A DNA stretch of 21,089 bases from Apostichopus californicus (Eukaryota; Echinodermata; Holothuroidea; Aspidochirotida; Stichopodidae): positions 1-21,089 of the forward strand of contig JAIPMN010004640.1 in NCBI GenBank assembly GCA_020650975.1, given 5' to 3'. The first letter of the stretch is position 1. Every line of letters begins with the position of its first letter. The position numbers and the translations under genes were made by a program. Shown here piece by piece: positions 1 to 9,552 of this stretch. Under the pieces are notes generated by a model. That model made no database searches. It was given only the letters and a program-made list of their open reading frames with translations, and was not told the origin of the DNA.

Positions 1-41
1 TATATGAAGCCTCAGGTACTTTAATGAAATGATGGCGAGAT

Positions 42-66
42 GATGACGTCATCCCGTCTATATAAG
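42..66 (+). promoter_or_regulatory. CRE palindrome next to a TATA-like box
   Basis: A perfect 12-bp palindrome GATGACGTCATC (42-53) contains the full CREB/ATF site TGACGTCA at 44-51. TATATAAG follows at 59-66. The arrangement looks like a core promoter, but no convincing plus-strand coding sequence follows. It may be a chance match or part of a repeat, because the same 15 bases TGATGACGTCATCCC recur at 17069-17083. Confidence 0.25.
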
Positions 67-276
67 TTTCAACTATAACCTTTGACGCGGCTACGCGAAA
101 CTCTACGATTAAAATTAACATCATCGAGTGAAATAGTACTTTAGAGAACAAAATCAGAATTTTTTTTCTTCGAATTCATTGCAGCAACAAAACGGACATA
201 TTTTAATTGAAATAAAGCAACAACCATTTTGGTTTTGTGTGAGTTAGCTATAGGGTTCCGTTTCAATGTATCTATA

Positions 277-867
277 TTTATTTTATCTTAAACGTTATTT
301 CAGACTTTTTGAATTTTGAATTACGGTAAACGTCTTAAACGACTGGAATATATATTAAAATCGAATGTTAGTACTAACTATTGCATTATTTCTCCCTCTT
401 TATCTCTTTTCTCTCTCTTTTGTTATGTGTCAAAGGGATTGCTTTGCGATGACGAAGAAAATAAAAATAAAAATATAACCAAATCACACAAAAAACAGAT
501 GATTTTAAAGCTTGCACAAATCTGGCTGTTTTGAGGTAAATAAATTATATCCTGGCTGGCGAGTTGAAAACCCGGTAATCTGAGCAAAAGTGCGTATGAC
601 ACGACGAATCGATGGTGCTGTATGTAGGGGGCGACCGCCTCGAGCCCGGAATGTGGAACCGGGTTGCCTCTTCGGGGACACATCCAGTCACTAGTATGAC
701 AAACGGATATTGGTTTCATTTTATGAAATGGATGAAGAGGAGGATGAGCATGTGGTGGCGCTATAACGACGACGGCGACGGTGGCATCAACTCGTTTTGT
801 TTTTTTCTATATTCTTCGTCAGCGTGATCTCTTCCTTGAACACGACCAGACTGCAGCTAGCTGGGTT
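277..867 (-). other. Putative 3' UTR of the prokineticin-like gene, with AATAAA signal
   Basis: Downstream of the stop at 868, the first canonical AATAAA I find on the minus strand is at 282-277, with GT-rich sequence beyond it. That would give a 3' UTR of roughly 590 nt. It contains a small GC-rich inverted repeat near 644-662 (CCCGG...CCGGG). No transcript evidence is available, so the end is an estimate. Confidence 0.4.
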
Positions 868-1104
868 TTACCTTCTCGTCTTAACACAGACACGTTTTTT
901 AGGGTTGTTTCGCATTCTCAGGCAACGGGATTCTTTCTCACAAGGACACGTCGAAAAAAGTTGATCGGTTTCAAGACGATCGTAAGATCCTGGTCGACAC
1001 GATTGTTGCGGTTTTGCTCGCCTTCTGCATGTTTGGACACCAAATTTCATCGCACAGCAATGAGTATCCGCACAATCGTCGTCACTAGCACATGAATTGA
1101 ACGG
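868..1104 (-). CDS. Coding exon 2: ten-cysteine domain and basic C-terminus
   Basis: This exon encodes residues 84-161 and begins P-F-N-S-C right after a pyrimidine-rich tract and CAG at 1107-1105. All ten cysteines lie here. Landmarks are CASDDDC, the CC pair, a KP turn before the sixth cysteine, CPC, and the tenth cysteine five residues from the end. Basic clusters (RRR, KKR, KTRR) make the mature peptide strongly cationic, against an acidic propeptide. The stop is TAA at 870-868. Translation continues open upstream of 1104 into intronic sequence, so the boundary rests on the acceptor and on phase agreement with exon 1. Plus-strand frames here are shadows. Confidence 0.82.
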   Translation of the reverse strand, partial: PFNSCASDDDCADTHCCAMKFGVQTCRRRAKPQQSCRPGSYDRLETDQLFSTCPCEKESRCLRMRNNPKKRVCVKTRR

Positions 1105-3945
1105 CTGGAAAGAGACAACGAAAACAGAATACATATTGAAATCACAAGTATTTCTTTTCTCATATGATGATGTTTGTAATTGATGCAGAGAAAACACACC
1201 TTCCCTTCCCTTCCCCCAACCCCTTCCCCCACCCCCTCCCCCACCCTGCACCGCCCTTTCCGGTACCATCGAATCGCTTAGGGTGCGATTACTCTTGGAA
1301 TTATACCCTCTTATATGTGTCTAAGGCTGAAAGTGGTTTTTGGTAAATGTCTACAACGATAAGTAACCCTAAAACCCATCGGCAATTATCAATTTCCACT
1401 AGGTTAGATTTTCATCCGCCAATCATGTTGAGTGTGTACCAGTGTTAGGAGAAACTTCGCGTGATCTGTACTTAAGATTGATATAAAAGGGTAAGAAAGT
1501 GTCGCGGATCGCTCGTAATTCTTTGCGGGAGACTACGCGGCACGTGTTACATTCACATTCCGAAATGTCACGCAATTTTAAAGCTGCTTTGAAGAATTGA
1601 ATATACATTCCAATACATATACACGCACTATATATTTATTAAATATATATATATGTATCAGGGTCTATAGGAACATGGAATGTTAAATAAAAAACTATAC
1701 CTCCACTACAGCAACACTTATTGTACTAAACGTCACCCTATATATCTTGTACAAGAAGTTAATTGAATTGTTTGTGTTTGACAATTTCAATAGCATAGAC
1801 GTGAATTGTTGTCCCTCTAGTTTATTTTCGGAATGTATGGTTGATAGATTAAGTCAATTTATTGCACATAACATGTACCCAGGTATACGACAGACATCGC
1901 ATGCGCGTGTTCATATAAGGAACAATAGATCAAGTTGGTAAGTAAACAAATGGAAAACACTTATTCAACGTTAGCTGTTTAAAAAAAACACTGAAAATAT
2001 TTCTGAGTTATTGAAGAAGAAAAAACAAGGTTATGAAAGACTAAAATACGTTAAAAGAATGAACAATGGGTACCGTTAGGCTAAGGCGTGAGTAAAGTAG
2101 GGCATTTATAACAACACAAGTCAAAAGTTTTCATATCATAAAAGGAAGAACTGTAATACAGTTGGAATTTTGCACGCAATCTATGGTTTTAACTCAGACA
2201 ATATAAGGTATGGCTACATTGTGAGACTTATAAGCTGTTTGGCAATATACATGTATAGGGTGCACAGACGGGATTATGTGTATGTTAGGCTACGTGTATA
2301 GGTTGACTATAGGCCTATTTAGGATCAGGGCTAAAAATGACTGAAATAGTATCAAAATTCTTTCAACAAACAAGATGCAATTCCTGACACATTAAATTAA
2401 ATTAGATGTATTCTAAAAATGACCTTTTTTTTAGAAACATTTTGTAGTAATTTACAAATGCTGAAAGAATTAATGCGATCTGAAAAATTCAATTATAATT
2501 ATTAACCGGAGTTAAAATACACACATATAGCGTGTTTACTGAGTGCAGGGCGTACTAATCTGTTTCAGTTTTTTTCCTCTCTCACTGTAAACCTATAGTT
2601 TTGAGCAAAAGTTATGCATGCGGTTAAATTAATATATCCAAGCGATCCCATCTAAATCATAAATATTTAATTCACATAGAAATAATTTCAAAGACCCTAA
2701 ACGGGTTACTTAACTTGGAAGCTAACTGATTCACAGTAACTTAGCAGGATTCTATTTTTTCCCCTCTTTTATTAATTATTATTATTATTGTTTTGCTGTG
2801 TTTTGTGGGTTTGTTGAGCGGATCTGCCAGCACCAGGGATTCAGTAGGCAGGTTCCACCTGAAACGCGCGAATCGAGGAACCCTTGAGATTATTATTTGC
2901 ATTAACTTGGACTTTACCCTTAATTGAAATCGCTTCTCTCTCTCTCTGTCACTCAGACTTTTTTTCCTATCTCCGTCTTTCTCGAACAAACCAAAACACA
3001 ATGCTCTCAAATGAGAAGAGTATCACAGAATTCCATGGTACTTGAAACTTGCCTTCATTGGCAAATCTAATCTGATAACTACAGATATGAACAGTGCCGG
3101 GAATAACCCCCCGCGAACCTTGTCAAACAAATAAAGGAGATAAAAGGTGTGAAGATTAAGACCCGGGAGTAAATATCATAAATCCGAAAGATCTTTCAAA
3201 TTATGTGTTGTGTGTGTGAGGGTGCGTGTGTACGGTTTATGTGTTTCGACCTCACTTTTTGAAAACTTGATTTGGAAATGATTATAGCTATAAAAAACAT
3301 TTCATTTTCTAACTTTTTACGTACCGTATCTCGTTTTGACAGATCTTTCTGCTAGCACGTGCAAACTTTTAAGTTGTGTGTATTTCAAATTTGCAATTGT
3401 TGCATATTATTGCATCCAATACATTTCACAAACACGCAAATCATAACGCTTGTGTGTACGGTGAGCTGTTTCGAAAGCTCCCAATGAGTACATGACTTCG
3501 CTTATTATGTATCAAACGCGCGCACAAAATTGTGACGTTCTGTTGTGACGTTACCAGTCATACTGTCGAGATTTCAAGGCGGGCCGTATACATACAAGAA
3601 CATAATGTAGATCTACACAAATTATTTGTCGACACATATTCCTTTTTTGGATTTATAGACTTAAATAATAAAAACAAACCAACAAAAAATACTTACAACT
3701 CTTGGAAATCTTTTTTCTCTATCTAAATTATCTTCCTCTTCTGTTAATTGTTCATATTCTGTTCTTCTGAGTGGTAATTCTGGTGATTCTAATAGGAGAG
3801 AAAGCACGCTATTAATCCTGTTATCGATTTGTTGGTTAAAATCGTCCACGTGTAAGCAATGCGTCCTTAAAACAGAACAAGTGCACATTACTAGAAAGCA
3901 CACGAGTAGCAAATTTACAGATATTTTGCCAAATTGAAATTCCAT
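868..3945 (-). CDS. Secreted ten-cysteine prokineticin/astakine-like peptide precursor (two coding exons, spliced)
   Basis: The coding sequence is 3945-3697 joined to 1104-868, 161 codons plus TAA. Both exon ends are in phase 0 with a GTAAGT donor and a TTTCCAG acceptor. Residues 1-9 are polar, 10-26 are a hydrophobic signal-peptide core, about 31-75 are an acidic propeptide, and R-E-K-R at 76-79 is a furin-type site. The predicted mature peptide is 82 residues starting FPRV. It holds ten cysteines spaced C-x5-C-x4-CC-x8-C-x9-C-x16-CPC-x5-C-x11-C. Paired CC, a single-residue CPC and ten cysteines in about 80 residues match prokineticins, and more loosely astakines and the Dickkopf C-terminal domain, all with colipase-like folds. 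Vertebrate prokineticins signal through G-protein-coupled receptors, and crustacean astakines drive blood-cell formation. A role as an extracellular cytokine or hormone is inferred. The family call comes from the cysteine pattern, not a search. Confidence 0.82.
1105..3696 (-). other. Intron of the prokineticin-like gene (2,592 bp)
   Basis: Read on the minus strand the intron starts GTAAGT at 3696 and ends in a tract rich in T and C followed by CCAG at 1105. Its contents are AT-rich. There is a CT-rich pyrimidine run near 1201-1260 on the plus strand, an (AT)n patch near 1641-1655, a CT microsatellite near 2934-2947 and TG-rich sequence near 3205-3235. A short minus-strand frame at 1608-1423 has three cysteines but no supporting splice sites or family resemblance, so I do not count it as an exon. 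Confidence 0.7.
3697..3945 (-). CDS. Coding exon 1: signal peptide, propeptide and first four mature residues
   Basis: This exon gives residues 1-83. The ATG at 3945-3943 has A at -3 and G at +4, and an in-frame TAA lies 12 nt upstream, so this is the first possible start. The hydrophobic run N-L-L-L-V-C-F-L-V-M-C-T-C-S-V-L is a classic secretion signal. The following segment is acidic (EEED, DREK) and has dibasic RR at 60-61 and KR at 78-79. The exon ends ...F-P-R-V and is followed directly by GTAAGT (3696-3691), a consensus donor. Splitting signal/propeptide and the mature N-terminus from the cysteine domain resembles vertebrate prokineticin genes, where exon 1 also ends just before the first cysteine. 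Confidence 0.8.
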
Positions 3946-4440
3946 ATTCGATCTTTATATAACTCTCTTTGCCCACACTGCTGTTGGTTCTTCGATATAA
4001 TTCCGCTTCCCCCGGTATATCTGTCTTTATCCGTTGTTAACTTATCGTTTAGTCCAGGTCACCACAAAAATCAGAAATAAAATGGATTTTCCTCTCTCGT
4101 TTATGGTTGCTTCCTTCTGGTTTCTTAAAGAACAAAGACATATATCCTTCCCTTTCGAAACTGTGTCAGTAAAATTTTAATCCAGCTTGTATCAGAGAAA
4201 ATTTCAGCGACTTTGTGTCATTCGAATAAAATATACAGTATCGGCATCATGTTAAAAACTTTGCGAAAAATATCTTCAAAGGTTGGTCGAAGTTGTTCTC
4301 TGTTATAGAATTCAATATTCTTCTCTAGACGCTTTGATTATCTTGAATGCAAAACCAAGGTGATTTTAACTGCCCTGGTAAAATATAGAGTCTCTCGTTT
4401 GTTATCGTTGTTAACTGTGCGAATTCAAGAGCGTTTCTGT
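3946..4440 (-). other. Putative long 5' leader with a short uORF
   Basis: If transcription starts near 4437, the leader is about 490 nt. It contains a minus-strand uORF at 4250-4218, ten residues beginning M-M-P-I-L and ending in TGA. A second intron inside the leader cannot be excluded. An ATATAAAG at about 3960-3953 is only about 10 nt from the start codon and is too close to serve as this gene's TATA box. Confidence 0.35.
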
Positions 4441-4464
4441 ACCTTACCAAGCTAAGAGGGTCTA

Positions 4465-4472
4465 CTTTTATA
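4465..4472 (-). promoter_or_regulatory. TATA box of the prokineticin-like gene
   Basis: The minus strand reads TATAAAAG, a textbook TATA box. It lies about 520 bp upstream of the start codon and predicts a transcription start near 4435-4440. The CCAAT element 25-30 bp further upstream supports it. Transcript 5'-end data would be needed to confirm. Confidence 0.5.
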
Positions 4473-4496
4473 GACTCTGCGCAAGCGTGCTATGAA

Positions 4497-4501
4497 CCAA
4501 T
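4497..4501 (+). promoter_or_regulatory. CCAAT box (inverted relative to the cytokine gene)
   Basis: CCAAT reads on the plus strand, so it is inverted (ATTGG) for the minus-strand gene. It sits about 60 bp upstream of the predicted start, the usual place for an NF-Y site. It is a five-base match, significant mainly because of its spacing to the TATA box. Confidence 0.35.
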
Positions 4502-5597
4502 ACCGTTTGCGGAAGTCGCTTTGCAATACGTATTGTGCTGTGTGTCTGTGTGTGTGTGGTGAGTGCTCGTAACTTGGCGTTTGGACGGTGCTTTCGTTTG
4601 GTTTTTTACCGTGTGGGCGAAGTAAAAAATATGATATTTGCCGTTTAAGTTTTTTCTTACAAGTAGAACAATTGTTGCATGCAAAGTGGCGGTTTGACTA
4701 ATATGGCTGGCGAGAAGGCGGAGTCAGTTCGTCAAACTTCCGAGGCACCGTATTGGTGTCAAGGAGTCACCGACGGCGGAACAGACATCGTAAAGATTTT
4801 TTTTAATTTTTTTTTTAAATTCACACAAACTGAAAAATGTCTTGAATTAACCCCTTTCTCTTCCTTCCGTTGAAAATATTTATTTTTAGGGGGACGGATT
4901 CAGTTCATACGCACCATGTTAAGAGGGAGGAAAACGTTAAAAACTTGACCGTGTATTAACACTTGATTCAGACCGAGGGATGGTCAATATTAGGTTTTTA
5001 AGTAAGAGACACATGTGGTTGTCATGGGATCAACCAGAGGATTACTAGTAATTTGAAAGATCCCTCATTTGCATACTCTTTTTCGTCAATCAAGAAAGAC
5101 GACTTTTAGGAACGTGACCATTATTATACGGACGTGAAATGTTACAAACAATTCTGTATCGTGTCAAAACAGCAGTACTCCGTCTCCCCGTCCGAGGGAA
5201 CCGGTGAAGGATTATTTTATGTCGAACACCCCGCCCCCCCCCCCCACTCTACCCTATTCTACCAGCATCGTCTTACAGCGTTGTTACATACGGGTAACTT
5301 TCATTTTAACATTGAGACTCGAACGTTTCCTGCAAGACAATAAAAAAACCGCCGTCGTTTTCATATACACTATTTTCTTTACCAAAATCCATATATCATC
5401 CATTGTCTGAATTAATTCAAAGAAAAGTTTTCTCAATATTTTCCCCTTGTGTAATATCCATTCTTTCTTATTTGTTTTTATCACCGAGGTTTCCATTGTG
5501 ACATTAAGTAAAACGGCATCATGTAGGTATGTGAAACCCGCAAAATAACTACAGTCGCGTACATTATATAGTGTATGTATATAGCTGGATTGGTATT
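4502..5597. other. Intergenic stretch with TG and poly-C tracts
   Basis: Apart from the possible exon at 4703-4789, nothing here can be assigned. There is TG-rich simple sequence near 4531-4560, T-rich sequence at 4798-4820 and a C-rich run near 5229-5244. Overlapping short frames near 5134-5700 have no family features and are cut by low-complexity sequence. Confidence 0.5.
4703..4789 (+). CDS. Possible first coding exon of an unidentified plus-strand gene
   Basis: The ATG (A at -3, G at +4) opens 29 codons beginning M-A-G-E-K-A-E-S-V-R and ending G-T-D-I. It then meets GTAAAG (4790-4795) and a T-rich, non-coding-looking run. The stretch is GC-richer than its surroundings and hydrophilic, as expected for the N-terminus of an intracellular protein. 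TAATATGGC around the start loosely resembles a YY1-type initiator. Against it, the donor lacks the usual AG before GT and I find no second exon. It lies about 265 bp from the predicted cytokine-gene start in divergent orientation. The product is unrecognised. Confidence 0.25.
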
Positions 5598-5754
5598 GTC
5601 GAGTGGGAAATATAACTATATTAACGACACGGGTCATGTCGACCAAACCCGAGAGAGAAATATAATTATATATAGTAACGACTCGAGTCGACTCCACCCA
5701 AACGAGTCGGAAATATAGGCTAACTGTAATATAGTGAATCGGGTCTAGTCGACC
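5598..5754 (+). repeat. Three decayed tandem copies of a ~47-55 bp unit
   Basis: Copies run approximately 5598-5644, 5645-5699 and 5700-5754. Each has a GGAAATATAA-like or AGAAATATAA-like core, an AT-rich middle containing TAACGAC or a relative, and a CGGGTC / GTCGAC(C) end. The copies differ by substitutions and small indels, so this is an old minisatellite or the remains of a repeat-based element. The minus-strand frame over it (5697-5284) is best read as a by-product. Confidence 0.55.
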
Positions 5755-8363
5755 TTAAAAAGGAATGACTCGATACAAATCTGCTTCGCATCAGAAAAAC
5801 AAAACAAAAAACAAAACATTACCTACCATGATTACGATCACTTAGACATCATCAATGACATATTGCACTAAAATAACTCGACTTTGTCTTTGACATTTTA
5901 GTTTCCTTACTAATTTTGATCTCTTTTAAGTCAAAAACGAACGATTAACCGCAGTATTCGAAAAATAAACGTAAAAAATAAAAATTGATACGAAGTTTTT
6001 CAGTCCACACAATAAGACTGATTAATGTCATTTCTTCTCCTATGTCTCGGCGTGAACCTGTATGAGGGCGCTAAGAAGAAATTAAACAGCATAAGAACCA
6101 AAACTGTAATGACGTTACCCGTTAGTATAAACATGAAACCACTATCTCTACTTTAATCAAAGACATGTTTTACTATTACTTACTGTCTTACTAATATTTA
6201 TGATCAGCAAATTCAGTCATATTTGGTTAATCATTCATTAACCAGGAAGTCGAAGGTTTAGTGCGGTTTTTTTTCCCTTTTCATATTTAATAAACCGAGA
6301 AGGCGGAAAGATCCCATACAATTATTAATTAATTATCTCATTCGTGTAAAAGGGACTGTCCATAGTTGAATAGCAATTGCTAAATTTAGAAATAGATGCA
6401 AAGTAATTTTCCATAGGGGAATAAGAAAATGTAACTTCCCCAACTTTTTTTAACTCACGTGCATGAGAATGCCCCCAGTACGGCGGCGTCAGGTTTATAT
6501 ATTGAGATTAAAAACAAACATACATTTGCGGTCGGAATTGAAACTCTATATTTATATAATTAGTATATCGGGGGAAATATGTGGCAGCATCCCCACTGTG
6601 ATCTATAATAAGTAACAAATAGATAGCAGTCTCTTGTCAAAATAGAAACAATGAATAAATCTAAGAAAAGAGGAAACATGGGTACGAAAAGGGAACTGTT
6701 TTATGTTGGACCGGGAGAGGTAAGGGGAACTGGGAGGGAGGCGTACCGTTTTGCGGTATTAACTCGTATACAATATAATTAAATATAATTAAACTCAGCG
6801 AGTATAATGAAAGACAAAGACTTCAAATTAATGAATAAAACGCATAAAGGGAAGTATTTTTTGGTCAAAATGTGTAGGAAGTACAATTCAATAATAATGC
6901 CTAGTAGGTATATATATGGATATAGTATATTTCTCTTGCCTAATTCAGGCCCCTACACTGTATAGTCATATTTACTAGACACCTGTGGTTGCAGTCAATT
7001 AAGATTGACATCTTAAATAGAAATTCCTTGGCCGGCCGGGGGAAAATAGAATTAAGTTTACAGTTAGAAGAGAGGCATAAGACATCTGTGCTCAGCATTC
7101 TATTACAATCTTAGAGGTAATATTCCTTAGCTCGCTGGGCCACGACACGGGGAGGCAGAAGAATTGGTCAAAGTCAATAGTGAACTTTTTCTCAGAATTG
7201 CAAAGATACAAAAAGCTAAAACAATTCTAAAAACTGGCATTAGATATATGCTTGTAAGATACTCCTTTTGAAAATATATACAATTTCAGCAAAATCTATT
7301 TTCTCTTTATGGGAATATCTTTTGCCGAAAATAGACCAGGTGGGTGTACAGCAGGATAAATTTAGAATTTCGTAGGATTTTATTTTAATTATGTTCTTTA
7401 CCTTACTTAATTTATTGGTATTTAAATGATTCTTTATAATTTTGAAGACATTTCCTGGCATTGTTAAATACAACCTTTTAAAACAGTCATTGCGATGTGC
7501 TATACCGTATACCGGGGGACTGATGCGATGTTCCGTGACGCATTAGCGGCGTGCCACCCCCCCCCCACCCCACCCCCATGCACTCCCTTCTTCCAACGCA
7601 TTACATACCGCGGTAACAGAATAAAAGTACTTGATAAACCGGTAATTTATATTAGGCACGGAATCCAATTTGCATATTTTGACTTAGAAAAGGAAAATAT
7701 TTGTGAGAAGAAAACAATGAGGCAATTATAAAGAGTAAGGCCTTTTAAAAAATGCTTTCTCCAAATCAGTATGAATATTCATAGTTTCGTATCAATGTGG
7801 TAACATATTTGATCTAAAAGACGCGAGGCCGACGCGTTTGTCCGAACTGCAATTAATATTAGGAAGCTTTCATAATTTCGTTCACATTCATATCTTGCGT
7901 TTCATCATCATAGTTTGCATCATTTTCGTGAAAAATTGACAGGCGGTATAAGTTCAAATATGGTTGCTTCACCCCCCCTTTATTTTGGAAAACTCACAAA
8001 TTATCAAATAAGTATAAGATAAGCTCCGTTCCATTATGAAATTTTATGTCGCCCAGACAGTTTTGGTGCGTACAGTAGATGGGATCACATAACAATTAGG
8101 TTACTCAGATATATAAAGAAATGCGATTTAATGGGAAGGAGTCTGGTTTAAGGTAATAATGTTCTGTATACTTACCTACATAATGTATAATTATTGATAA
8201 TGTGCATATATGATAATTCCTCTTATTGTGATAACATCATTATCCCATATATAGGGAGAGTTTCATATCCCCTGTTTTCTCCAAACATTTCCGATCCGGT
8301 CAGGTCACAACTCTGTTGTATGCAAACGTTATATTTTAAACTTACAATTACCTTGAAATATTA

Positions 8364-8381
8364 CAGAGAGAGAGAGAGAGA
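8364..8381 (+). repeat. (AG)n microsatellite
   Basis: An uninterrupted alternation of A and G for about nine units. Confidence 0.85.
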
Positions 8382-8888
8382 CGAGTGATAAAGAATCACT
8401 TTTTGGGGGATAGGTCATTTCTATACTGATATGGTTTCTGTAGGGTGTATTAGAAAATATATTGCTATACCTTCAAATAAAAGAATAGAAATTCCACATG
8501 TGGATAAGTTTAGAAACAGACACACACAAAAAAAGGAGTAAAACTAGACCAAATTATGAAACAGAATAAAACTTGATTTCATCTTTGCGGGGACCAAACC
8601 CCACGTAGAGCAAGATTTTTGTCTTTGTTGAAGTTCTCAAGAGGGTCATTAAGGGTTCAATGGGGTCCGGGTAGAGAATGTTCTTTATACAGACCCCAGA
8701 TTGACAGAGAAAAAAATACACGTGTCAAGAATTCAATCGCTCACTTTTTGAAAGCTTGATAGATTGAAGCTGGTCTAGTGTTCGGTGAACTATCCAATCT
8801 GACGAAACATACATTGTCATTGGACAAAAAGGATTAGTTTTACGGTTACAGTGACATTCTCAAAATGTGATTTAAAAAAAAAAAAAAA

Positions 8889-8910
8889 ACTCTTGTCCAT
8901 GCTCAAGAGT
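8889..8910 (+). repeat. Poly-A-flanked hairpin
   Basis: AACTCTTG and CAAGAGTT form an 8-bp perfect stem around an 8-nt loop. It immediately follows a run of A residues. Possible structured element or chance palindrome. Confidence 0.4.
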
Positions 8911-9189
8911 TTTCTGCACACGAAATGTCTAAAGGGAATATAGAAAGAAACAATTCATTCACCATATGCGGCAATTTCGATAAAATCAGGTGTTTGGACA
9001 ACTTGGGTTTGAAATTTCTTCAAATCGAAGTCTTCAAAAGCCAATGGTTAGGATTATCAGACATTACCATACGATCATGAAGCTTATAGGCTTTTCCAAT
9101 TGACTTTCCACAGAGTGAGCCATAATGTTATCAATTATAACCTATGCCGAGTAAGTGTCACCATATTTCAAAACACAGTGGATTTCCAC

Positions 9190-9543
9190 CACAGGCGTAG
9201 GAAGCCCAATTTGATTTGGAAAACTTTTTCGCGCGTTCCGCGCGCTTGCAACATGTTAATGTACATATCATATAGGCATGCATCGGTTATTACATCACAT
9301 GCCAATAACATACAATCATTTGCCGGGTTATTACCCTTCCATATTGGTTATAATTTTTTCGGGAAATCGTTACAATAGTAATGATAATAACAATATAAGT
9401 TTAACCATTGAAAAACCCATTGCAATTTATTTTTCTTTCAGTATAGGTGCCCGAAAAATTCTCAGAATATTGCCCGAATTTTCACAAAAAATAATTGGTT
9501 GGGGGGGGGGAATATAACCCCAGCCCCCCCCCCGCCTTCTTAT
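9190..9543 (+). mobile_element. Probable non-autonomous hAT-like MITE (354 bp)
   Basis: The segment is bounded by the 9-bp direct repeat GATTTCCAC (9181-9189 and 9544-9552), which reads as a target-site duplication. The left end CACAGGCGTAGGAAGCC resembles the CAGNGGCGTAGCC-like ends of short hAT elements. The right end, read inverted, is a weaker match. Inside are a GC hairpin (GCGCG-TTC-CGCGC, about 9231-9243) and a run of ten G paired with ten C near the right end. No transposase is encoded. The family is uncertain because the terminal repeats are poor; the duplicated flank is the stronger evidence. Confidence 0.5.
9501..9533 (+). repeat. Poly-G / poly-C inverted repeat
   Basis: Ten G (9501-9510) and ten C (9524-9533) surround a 13-base spacer and could form a hairpin. 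The frames reading Pro/Gly through it are artefacts. Confidence 0.75.
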
Positions 9544-9552
9544 GATTTCCAC

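Larger units (their letters stand above)
5755..9189. other. Long non-coding stretch, simple repeats only
   Basis: This AT-rich region has no gene I can support. It contains an A/C-rich run at 5797-5820, a GGCCGGCC palindrome near 7031-7038 and a C-rich run at about 7553-7577. There is also an (AG)n microsatellite at 8364-8381 and a poly-A tract near 8873-8889, followed by a hairpin. Frames of 60-80 codons occur but lack start context, motifs or splice sites worth reporting. Confidence 0.5.

Noticed and set aside
781-1095. Plus-strand frame over exon 2
   Set aside because: It is antisense to a well-supported exon with a constrained cysteine pattern, so it is a shadow.
1423-1608. Minus-strand frame with C-E-C-N-T-C inside the cytokine intron, a possible extra exon
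   Set aside because: The two flanking exons already match in phase and complete the ten-cysteine set. No clear acceptor/donor pair bounds this frame.
2741-3010. Minus-strand frame rich in S-D-R-E-R-E-K-R
   Set aside because: The charged run is a translated CT/AG microsatellite. No other features.
5284-5697. Longest minus-strand frame, 137 codons
   Set aside because: It runs through a tandem repeat and AT-rich DNA, has no domain, and starts inside the repeat.
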